From Acanthopleura granulata (taxonomy: Eukaryota; Mollusca; Polyplacophora; Chitonida; Chitonidae), in assembly GCA_016165875.1 (NCBI GenBank), contig JABBOT010000004.1:32765866-32829865 (forward strand): a stretch of DNA of 64,000 nucleotides, read 5' to 3'. Made by a program: the position numbers and the translations under genes. The notes beneath the pieces were generated by a model that was not told where the DNA came from, ran no database searches, and saw only the letters and a program-made list of their open reading frames with translations. This document shows, piece by piece, positions 12,943 to 22,946 of this stretch (its first letter is position 1; each line of letters starts with the position of its first letter).

Positions 12943-13086
12943 TGACGTCATGGAACACTCTAGAGGCGGGGCATGCATTGGTTCTAGAACACCACCACAG
13001 CTTCGCGCGAAAACCCGGATGTGAATAGGATCTGTAGTCTGTTTATAATTGGGCCAAGCCAGAATAGCTGTCGACATATATATACA
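12943..13086 (+). promoter_or_regulatory. Probable promoter of paralogue A
   Basis: About 250 to 110 bp before the start codon lie a perfect cAMP-response palindrome TGACGTCA (12943-12950), a GC-box-like GGCGGGG, a TTCTAGAA inverted pair like a heat-shock element half-pair near 12982, and a TATATATA stretch near 13077-13084 in a TATA-box position. The motifs are seen directly; their use as a promoter is inferred from position. Confidence 0.45.
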
Positions 13087-13195
13087 GAGCTCAGACTACA
13101 GCTGGCTCATACATACAGTGGAGGGGTATAATACCTGGGTGATATATATATGTTTCTCTATATATCTGCGTTGTAGCGGCAGTACCCATACACAC

Positions 13196-16100
13196 ATGAA
13201 GACTGACGTGCTGAAAATTCTTATTGGTTCTTTCCTCGTTGGTCAGCTGAGAGGAGAGACTGGTGAGTTACACGGGTTAATACAGGTATATGTATGTATA
13301 CAGCTTCACACACAGACAACACACATACGCATGCAGTTTTACCTGTTCAAGGTGTGTGTCATGAGTGCATACCTTAAAGTCTAGTACAGCTGTAACTGTA
13401 TGTCAGCATTTTGTCAACATGTGTGCGTTCCAGCCCTTCATCATTATGGAGGATTTTTCACCTCTCTGTACCTGTTTGTTAAGGCAGAGTCCATATATAT
13501 ATTAACATTTTATTTTTATTAACAACAGCAAAAAAATATCCACCCCGGACTCCCTTCTCCGAGGCAAACTAACACGTAACTTCTGGCTTAATCGTGAGCC
13601 CTGCCCCCTGTTCCATAAAGCAACCATAGGCTGAGTTGATCTCTTTTAACATGGGTTGTCATGGTAGTTACAATCAACTTAGTCTACATCTGCTTTGAGA
13701 AACATGGGCCAGGACCTACAGGTATTGATCAAGCGAAGGGCGGTAATTCTTCCCCAGGCCGTAACTCTCGCTGAATTGAAGGTTCTTTACTAAGGCGTTA
13801 AACGTCATTCTAGTGAAGTACGATATAAAAACACCACATGTTCCAATATGTGCTGATGGATCGCCCATTATATCGGTAATATCCGTGTGTATGATGGCCA
13901 CATTTGTCCAAATATGTAATGAAAGCTTTAAATCCGTCTATTTTCAGTTTCTTCAGCGAATCTATAGATTATGGTTCAATCCCAGACGTCTCCCCTCTCT
14001 ACGTTCAGGGGATTTGGTGGCAAGAATTAAGTTACTGACAACATTCGATGGAGCGTTTATTTGTTGTTAGATAAGCTGCGTTAACATCTGTTGGCTACAG
14101 CCTACACTGTGAAAATGTGTGCGTCACTTGTACCAAAGGTTTCACAATCAAGTTTACTCTGGGTACACCAATTCTCTCCCCCTGAATCCATGTCCCTGAC
14201 TTCTGGTCTGTCATATAAGCGAAAACCTACGGAGTATATCGCCTAAAACGCCAAGCGAATTAATAAAACAGTAAAGAACTCATGTCCCTGGCCTCTGGCC
14301 TGTCATATAAGAGAAAACCGATGAAGTATATCACCCAAAACACCAATCGAATTAATAAAAGAGTAAATGCATTGACCTAGCTATATTCGCAAGTGGCTAA
14401 CACTGCATGCGCTTAATGTTCATTTATTTATTTAGTTAGTTATTTCTTTATTTGTCGTTTTTTTTTTTTTCATTAGTGAACCTGTTGGCGTTGTGTGAAA
14501 ATGTTGGAGACAAGGTCGTGAGGGAGCGAGAAGTGGTGACAGTGAACATAAATGGAGATGACTGGTCATTGGGGAAAACGTCTTGTGAAGTGTCATTTGT
14601 TTCGTACAATCTCACAGACGATTTGACTTACAGTTTTAATGAATACTATATCGACCAAAAAGATTCAGGGACAACAATAAAGTTACAGTTTTTAAGGAAG
14701 GTAAGCACAAATCAGTGTAACATAGAAGAAAAACTGCATTAAACAGTATATTATATGAAGAATATTTTACAAAATACGGCGACGTTTGGCTTTATGGTGA
14801 GAGGAAACAGGGCAGGCCCCGTGATAAACCCAAGATCAACCATCCACGTTATTTGTATTATTTATTTGATATGTGTGACTATATATAATTTGTGGTTGCA
14901 TGGCTGTCTGTCAAGAACGAAAAAAGATTTGCCTGTGGAATGCGTGAAAAATGACCAACACCCAAAACGTTTCATGGGTGATTAAACTTCAAATAAGTGT
15001 GTTGAATAAATATACACATATATTTAAGTATTAAACATTAGTGTCTAGGCTTATTCTATAATTCTGTAATCTCCAAGTGTTTAATATCTGATGCATAAGG
15101 GTGTTTATAATTCAACATCGAAATTTACACTGTATATGTGATTTCACCAGTTCCAGATTCGCCCGTACTTTATATACACACATATAGAGGCGTGTGTACA
15201 TGTATATATGTGTGCATTGTCATGATATATACCGGAAATGCAACGAGTAACCCATTATGCAAGATAAACCTTCAGCAAGCGTGTTATTTCCATTTGTTTC
15301 GTGCAAGTGGATGTGATTGTAGACATGACCTAACTGTGGTTAGGTCATGAACATATGAAAGTTTCATATATTTATACTGATTTGTTGTGTGCGGTGAGGC
15401 CTGGTTTCCTTGTTCTACAGTTGTATCATGTTTAATTGCGTAAATGTTCTTAAGAAATATAAGTATTGTTATAAGTAACAGATGTCACGTTCTACTTAGT
15501 TAAGATTTATCATATGCACACAGCTGGCCTTCAGACATAACTGCAGCCTACGAGACGAAGTTATGTGGTGTGATAACTGTAATTATTTTCGTGTGTAATT
15601 TTTCTACAGAATTTCGTTCGGGAAACGGAATATTCGAGAACTAGTAGATTTGATCCCCAGATTGGCAGGAAGTATGGAGGTGAACCCAAACTGAAAATAA
15701 TAGTTACCAGAATTTCTGAATTTGACAAAGGCGTGCGTGCCAGCATAGATGTGGGAATTAAAGGTAAATTCATTAAATCAGAAAAAAAAACCTTAAAATC
15801 CACATTCAGATCATCGGTTCTTTGGACTTGTTACATCATTTTTAATCATTCGATACTTCTTCAGATATTCTGAAATCGAGGTTGTAGTATATACGTGTGT
15901 TATATTACATACAAAATTAAAATCCCGCATGAATGCTGTATCCACTTATGAATTCCTTCTTCACACAATTTTTGGTGCCATTTTTTATGTACTGTATGTA
16001 ACATTTATTGTAATAACCACACTGCATTTTTGACATTTGGTCTTTTCTGTCAGTGAGAATGACGGTTCTGTATAGAAAATCTTCTAGTTGTGAACACACT

Positions 16101-16503
16101 GCACTGCATGTGTCAGATATACAGCTTCAGATGCATTATAGTGTTTGAATCCACTTGATCTGGGACGTGTGTTAATCACCTTAACTAAGCACGACAGGGA
16201 ACACGACTGACAGCGCTGAGATCTATATTGTGCTATAGTCATCAATCCATCTAACGCCTATTCTGCTGTTTGTTAACAGGTGACGATTACCTGGAAACAC
16301 AACATGAGGTAGTATATTTGACGGCTGGCCAAATTGTAGGTATTGTGATTGGCATAGCGGCCTTAGTCGCCGTCATCATTATCCTGGTGGTTTGTACCAT
16401 TCTGATGTCAAGACGTCGACGTTCAAATACCGGGATGGTTATTCGGGCTGGACATTCACATGTTACACATCAAGGTAAGCAGTGCCGAAGAAAACGGTTG
16501 TAA
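13196..16503 (+). CDS. Paralogue A: secreted-then-anchored CUB-like membrane protein, about 222 aa
   Basis: Four exons join in frame: 13196-13262, 14477-14700, 15610-15763 and 16280-16503, with GT/AG introns of phases 1, 0, 1. Residues 1-22 are a signal peptide (MKTDVLKILIGSFLVGQLRG). Residues 23-148 form a beta-rich domain with Cys29 and Cys59, the W-x-x-G-x-x-SC motif and one possible N-glycosylation site (Asn67, NLT). Residues 166-191 are a membrane span with a GIVIG (GxxxG) packing motif, followed by RRRR as a stop-transfer signal, so a type I topology is inferred. The final exon reads through a possible phase-1 donor at 16475 to a stop at 16501-16503, giving a short basic tail; splicing there to another tail is the alternative. 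It shares exon plan and sequence with the three neighbouring genes. The fold is inferred from pattern only, and the function is unknown. Confidence 0.8.
14189..14370. repeat. Two-copy tandem duplication, period 92 bp, in intron 1 of paralogue A
   Basis: Copy 1 starts at 14189 and copy 2 at 14281; both begin CATGTCCCTG and both contain CTGTCATATAAG and GAATTAATAAAA. They differ by scattered substitutions. The duplication ends about 100 bp before exon 2. Confidence 0.8.
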
Positions 16504-17039
16504 TCCAAATACTGTAACCAATTTCAGATCTATACACCTTGTAAACCTGCAATATCAGGTGAATCCCTTAAATGTTCTATAACATTTTTGCTCTTTGACA
16601 AATGCTTGAACTATTTCTCTTGCAATATGTTTCATGTACTCAAGAAACAGCCCGAAAATCATAAATCAATTTTTCCAGCTGATCGATGTTAACCAGTAAC
16701 ATTTAACACGAGCAAAAAACTGGTCCAAATTTGACGAATTCCAGGTCTAACCGTCATGTTTGAAATGTTTACTCCTCACAGCAAGGGGAACTAAGAATAC
16801 AAGGGAGATAGCCAAGAGTCAATTTTCTGGTCTAGCTTTGCATGACTGACACCACTAGCATGTCTTGTACAGACATCTTTTTACTGATGAATGCTGTTTA
16901 TAGATTCTCTCGAGGTCATTACTCGTGAGACTGATCCTAAAAAATTAGCCCATTTGTCGCACAAAAGGTCAATCTTGTCAATTTGTGGCAGAGGTATCTT
17001 TCGTGATATGTATGGTTCCGGCGCTGTGAGGAATATATA

Positions 17040-17300
17040 TTCAAACATGGCGATGGGACCTAAAATTTGTCCAAATTACAACCAGTTTTACGTTCGTGTG
17101 GATTTACCAGTGGTGACACATGGGGACACCCAGCTGGAATGGATAGCTAAGACGTCCATGAGTATGGACAAATACTTTTTAACGGCCCCAGGCTCGACGT
17201 ATTGAGAACAGAACCGGAAGTGCAGTGGTGTTTAGGGTAGGCTTATGGAACACGACGGGGCTGTGATCCTATGTACTTTATCAGTCCTACAGAGCTAGGC
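17040..17300 (+). repeat. Dispersed repeat, copy 2
   Basis: Second copy of the unit at 4195-4450, same orientation, with about one difference in every three or four bases by eye. It lies about 550 bp after paralogue A and accounts for a 104-codon open frame there. Confidence 0.7.
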
Positions 17301-17859
17301 TGTCGATTCATGAGTATTGGGTTCCTTCCTATAACATTGAGGCCCAATAGTTCCAAGGTTCCTATATTGTCAGTCGATATGAATACTGAATGATTGTAAC
17401 ATGGTGGCCTAATAGTGCTGTAGGTCAGTCGATATGAAAGCCCTCTTGCACCGCCAGCTGTCGTATATTCATTACAGCATAAGGGTTTATTTCACCGGCA
17501 CCAATCTATGTGTGTTTCAGCCGTGCCACATGCCGCAGAACCCATGACATGACCCAACCAACCTGCAACTATCCGTCGCAATTAACTACGAGCAGAAAGC
17601 ATGCAATAACCCGTGGCGGCAGGGATTTACTTTTTTCTCAATTTCACATCACGTCACTTTTTTTCTTTTTAATACGGTACAGTGTTTTATAAAGGTTTAT
17701 ACTTTTTTTGTACTAAGCAGATAAAATAAAACAAAAGAATCTGTTTTTGGTTCAGTATTTCTTTTTCAGGTACAAATACCGTGTGTGGTCAGATTTACGT
17801 GTATACAGAACACCATGCAAATCCATGTTGTGTAGAAAACAACACAAGTACAAAATCCT

Positions 17860-18060
17860 TGGCGGGATGGCTTGGCTTGTCAGAAGTAATCCAGACTACT
17901 CGCCCTCTGTCACATCAGTTGAGAGTTCAAACCCATATCCAGCTTGATTGTCAGCATTTACATAGGATAGTTTGTCAGGTTTACTTGCACAGCCAGGTAC
18001 TATATGGCTTACCCCAGGTTTGCTGCATGTGTTTCTTCATCTACAAGTGAAAGGTATAGT
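17860..18060 (+). mobile_element. Probable tRNA-derived SINE remnant
   Basis: GGATGGCTTGGCTTGTCAGA, a box-B-like GAGAGTTCAAACCC about 60 bp on, then GGCTTACCCCAGGTTTGC and CTACAAGTGAAA follow the order of a SINE head and body. The plus frame 17770-18050 behind TTTTTCAG is open and in the right phase to continue paralogue A, but this repeat origin makes it unlikely to be a native exon. Confidence 0.45.
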
Positions 18061-18426
18061 TGTGTGAACATCACACAAAGAAACAATTAGCCCGTTGCAT
18101 GGCCAGTTAAGGTTGGACATGGATAGGGAATTTATAGGTTCCTCCGATCTCTTGCTGTGTTGGGTATAAGCAGTTGGCGATACTCGCGCGGCCATTTGGC
18201 AGTCTAACGTACTCTGATGACCACTTGTCTTCCACCAATATGGAGTGCGTATCCGCAAGGCATCTAACTACGAAAGCTGACCACCATCGTATGATCGGAA
18301 AAGATCTCGAGCATAGCGTTATGCAGCTATGACATAAATAGGTGAAAGAGAATATTTAGGCATTAGTCAGAGTGTGACAATACTGGGGTGTGGGATTCCA
18401 GGGAAACTCAGTGCCTGATGGGACTA

Positions 18427-18640
18427 GCGCGCCAGCGTGGCGTAATGACCCAGGAGCCTCTTACCAATGTGGTCGCTACGAGATTGCCAGTTCATGGTAG
18501 CTTCCTCTCCGGCCCTACGTGGGTCGTGGGTTTCCTCCGGGCTCTGTCCGGCTATATCTCCCACCATATATAATGCTGGCACCCGTCGTTTATACAATAT
18601 TCGTGAATCCGGCATAAAACACCGATCAAATAACTAAATA
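18427..18640 (+). mobile_element. SINE family 1 copy, internally gapped
   Basis: GCGTAATGACCCAGGAGCCT, then GGTCGTGGGTTTCCTCCGGG, CACCATATATAATGCTGGC and CGATCAAATAACTAAATAAA follow the family order. Confidence 0.8.
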
Positions 18641-19184
18641 AATGTTGGATTCCATTGGTGGACATTTAGGCTTCGGCAGGACCGTGTCGATAAAATTGCG
18701 TCACAGTCACATTTTCTAAGTACGCATTGTTTCAAATACTACTTAACTGAATGGCAAAAATTCTGAATTACGCATCATGCAATATAACACTTTATTTTCT
18801 TGCTGCTCGCGATAATATATATCACGCTGAGGTATGTCATGGCCATAGATCTGATCAACCTGACGTTCCTATATACAAATAAGCCAGCTTGCATTTCCAC
18901 AAATACGGAATAGAAGATTCTTTCTTTATTTGTTTGCTCGGAGCTCTCGACTTTATGTCGATCATATCACGACGGTGTCGCCTTGTTGCATACAGGCCGA
19001 ACCCATGCAAAGCCGATATAGTGCTGTCTCACTGGAACGACATGCCGAAGACACTACACGCCGCGTTCACTCAGTCATATTAGACTGAGTGACACTTGGT
19101 CAAAAAGTGCTTGGTCCATTCCTCTTACGCTGAGCGCCATGCTCGAGGTAGTGCGAGAGTTACTGATTCTGAAGTCTGCACGAG

Positions 19185-19216
19185 GGGTGACTCTATTCGG
19201 GATTGAACCCGGGATA
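19185..19216 (-). repeat. tRNA-like T-arm (box B) remnant
   Basis: On the minus strand ATCCCGGGTTCAATCCCGAA is a good T-arm and box B. No matching A box or acceptor stem was found, so it is most likely a SINE fragment and not a tRNA gene. Confidence 0.35.
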
Positions 19217-20154
19217 CATTGATCGAGAACGACGTTAAGAACAGAAGTTACAATTAACTTTCCCCCGTTAATATATTTACAACAACTTCACTAAATTCAG
19301 TGTCATTTTCTCTCAACGAAGAAGAACAGAATGAAACCTTTGACAAATAAACAATTGACCATGGGGATCGTATGGCTTTGTTATATTTCTATATACGTCT
19401 GTGGAAGAGGATGAGACCGAGTCATTGGCTATAATTGACTAGCTAGCACTAAGTTCCATACGTAACTTTATTCCGCCAATTGCCGTAGGCAACACAAAAT
19501 TCTTTTCCGTATTTTCATCATACCATAACAATTTCCTTTCAGTAGGACGTTTCCATCTCCGGAACACGTATAAGGAATCATTAAGTTGCATCCTGCAACA
19601 TCTGGAAATGACATTCCGCAGGACTCCGGAATGAGGTCGTCAACACTAAAACTGCTGTTAGAAAGGTCCTGTCTTACTACTGTATAAAGTGAACGTATGT
19701 GTCTTTTACCACAGCAATTGTTCAAAGGTTACTCACGATATTGTATAAACCGACCATTAGCATGTTACAACAGTGTTGAAGTTTTGTCCATGCCCGATGA
19801 GTTTTACCTGACATTTCCAACAGACAAGGAGTCATTTCAAGTTCCAGTCTGCCTCCCCGCGTGCATGCTTCGCTACCCATCGTTAAACACTGCATTATAT
19901 CAATCAATTTTCATGTACAGTAATCCCGGCACACAAAAACACCTCAAAAGGCTGTCATCACTTGCAGAAAACTAGTTTTCTCTCTCTTATTAAAGATCGT
20001 CATTATATATGTGTACCTATCACCGATGCTGAAGAATCAGGTGAAAAATAATAGGCTATACCTATGTCACCTGTATATTCCACAACAACTTCAATGTAAT
20101 ACTTACTTCATGAAACCGTTACAAAGCATATAAACCCACGAGGGCTTGAATAAA

Positions 20155-20156
<2 letters not shown>

Positions 20157-20205
<49 letters not shown>

Positions 20206-20284
20206 TGTGTGTGTGTGTATGTGTGTGTATATATATATACAGAGAGAGAGAGAGAGTGTGTATGTGTGTGTGTATGTATATATT
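20157..20284. repeat. Compound microsatellite (TA)n-(TG)n-(TA)n-(GA)n-(TG)n
   Basis: About 45 bp of TA repeats, then TG, TA, AG and TG blocks without a break. It lies between paralogues A and B. Confidence 0.98.
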
Positions 20285-21184
20285 TAAATCAGCGGGTTCG
20301 AAAGACATCCACACCACCATCAAAACAAAAACATCGCAGATACCTTAACTAGCTGGCCTTGTGCTAAGATAATACAACTTTGATGTCTTTCTCATCAGAT
20401 CACGTCACATATAGGTGCACATCAAGGTACCTCTATATAATTCGCCAATGGGCTTAATCAATCTTTAACATCAAAAAGATCTGGATTGGGTTCCTGAAAT
20501 TTGTATAATGTCAGCGATACCAAAATTCATCGACATATGTTATCAAAGGCAAGCGTGATTCAATAATGAGGACAGGAACGGTCAAATGCATATTTTCCAG
20601 TTATATTTATTTCATGGCTTCAGCTTCGGATGTTGCGAATGATTTCAAGTACCACCGCAATCCATTCGGATTCGGGTCAGGTATCCCCAAAACCCCGACA
20701 GAATACTGCAGGTAAAAGCCGATGGACATTAATTTCCAGCAACTCCTCGCAATGAAAACGAAATTCCTAGTTTCTGGTCATTTTGTACCCGAACCGTTTT
20801 ATCCTATGTGACTTTAAACACAAAATACTTATGTACTTGATGTTAGTCTGTTTTCAGTCAGGTGATATTTGTTGAATACATAACACCTGGCCGTGCATAA
20901 GATAAAAAAAAATATCTACGTTTCGCGTTAAACGCCAGGAATCAAGAAAATGTATTTTGTACCTGTCAGACGTAGGCTGAGACATATAGCCATTCTGTAA
21001 GCCTGTCATGCACAGTTAATTGTTGGTACAATTATGAAATGACATGGATGCATGAAGTGGTACGAGAACCAAATGACCTGATAACAACGACTACCAATCT
21101 ACACCATCTGCCGTCTATTAGTAAAAATAATTAACTACATTGTAATTCGGCTATTTATATTCATGTAAATTTTTGGTGTTCAGT

Positions 21185-21760
21185 TTTGATTTTTGGTGGA
21201 TACATAGATACACACGATGACGGTGTGATGTGGCTCACATTTGTTCTTTTTCATCTTTTTTTATGCATGATAACCAGATTACCATTTCCCTGACAACTAT
21301 TTTCCATATTCAATGTTAGTTCTTGGTGGATACTTAGGCAGAGTTGAAGATAGGTTGCGACTCACCGTTGTCGACAGTCTCCGTTGATACACTAACCAGA
21401 TTGTCTTTGTCTCTACATATACCTACATATACAGATATGATTTCTTGTTCCGGGCTCCAACTCCATTTGTTTTCTGATAGTCACCTTCCCTATCTCCACT
21501 GCAAAAAGTAAACAGTTATGACTTCCTGCCTGGACTACAACCCCAGCTGTTTTTGTTTGTGTAACTTATATTTTTGATGTATACACACACACACACACAT
21601 ATATATATATAGACGTGACGATGAATATGTGCATAAATATTTCCGTAGATGTCATGGTAAATATAATTTTTGGTGAATATACATATATACAGTGGTTACA
21701 ATGAACACTTGTATATACATTTTCGTGGTTGTTGCGATAATTAGTACCCGACAATAGGAT
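21185..21760. repeat. Degenerate tandem repeat region
   Basis: Modules recur in the same order with divergence: TTTTTGGTGGATACATAGAT (21191), TTCTTGGTGGATACTTAGG (near 21318) and TTTTTGGTGAATATACATAT (near 21667); ACCAGATTACCATTTCCC (near 21275) and ACCAGATTGTCTTTGTCTC (near 21394); and two ATGAYTTCYTG...CCAACTC/CCCCAGCTG-TTTTT blocks near 21437 and 21517. Confidence 0.6.
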
Positions 21761-22946
21761 GAGAACTGCAATACACATACACACATTTTTTACAAAAATA
21801 TTTCTTTCCAAATTCATTGTTTTATATGTATATTTTTAAGCTTAACATTTAATAAAATAACATATTAAAGTCCATGAACTACTTTCTCTTCTTTCATACG
21901 TTTCAACGAGTGTATTTGTTCGGGCGTAAATTGTGTTTGTCTGAATTCTTGTTTAGAACATGTATTTTCTTTGCTCATATATGAGATCAGGGCGGTAATG
22001 TTCTTTGAACGGATCTGTAACAAGGGGGTGTTTAACTGACAGTTTCCCATTATCCTGTCATGTCAAGAGCGGGCTGATTTACAGTTCATGCTGATGTTAA
22101 CAAGGCAGATCAGAGTGATTTATCAATACACATATCCGGGTTTTGCATGGGTTGATAAACAATAAGGCAGTCCACATATGTTAACGCATCGCAACGATGG
22201 ACAGTCACTCCCAACTTGCTCAGCAAATTTCGCGTGTTCAAAACAATGTTCCTGACACTTGACGTTATATGGACTGCAACATAGTTCCATGTCGAAAACT
22301 ATATAGAAAAACACTCAAAAACAAATGGAAATGACCTGAATCCCGCACTTCCACCAAGGTATACAATGTTGTTGCAGTGGCATAAATCGCCAGGTGTTTT
22401 CGCTTGTCTAATGTGTACGAGTCTTTCTGCTCATGCGTTCTGGGACACTTCGATAAGGCTTCACCGCTGGGTAGAGAAGAACTCGGCATCCGGCTTCATC
22501 GCCGGCAAACATTCTGCCCGAATGTATCAGATTAGGATGAGCTTTTGACCGCTACGCACTTACCTACTGTCTTACAATGCACAAAATTTAGGTCAATCGG
22601 ACCATCCAACATCCGTTTGTAAAGATCACTAATTAACTGACACGAATGACAAAACTAAGGGGCCTGTACCCTTACATGTAGAGTCAGTTCTGGTAAATCT
22701 GGAGGACTAAATATAGCACGGTGGGTTTCACAACAGTGTGTATGCCTATGTGATAACGCAGCCACACAAGTTCTCAACGCTGGACACGAGATAGAAGTCA
22801 TTAACTACACAGTGGGCTAAACCCTGGCGGCCAGGCGCTTGGCAGTCGAGAGCTAAATCGTGAGGGACAGGCGGTTGATAATCCAGAACGAACACTATAT
22901 CACTGTGTCCCTCAAGACAACGAGGGTCTGTATACATAATAACATA

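Larger units (their letters stand above)
16504..22946. other. Spacer between paralogues A and B
   Basis: Holds the dispersed repeat copy, SINE remnants, the compound microsatellite and the degenerate repeat region listed separately. No further exon with the family's motifs was found. AATAAA at 17725-17730 is a possible but distant poly(A) signal for A. Confidence 0.55.

Noticed and set aside
17770..18050. Cytoplasmic tail exon for paralogue A
   Set aside because: Phase and acceptor fit, but most of it looks like a SINE head and body; kept only as an alternative.
20108..20348. Frames on both strands with repeated Ile-Tyr and Cys-Val
   Set aside because: These are translations of the TA/TG microsatellite.
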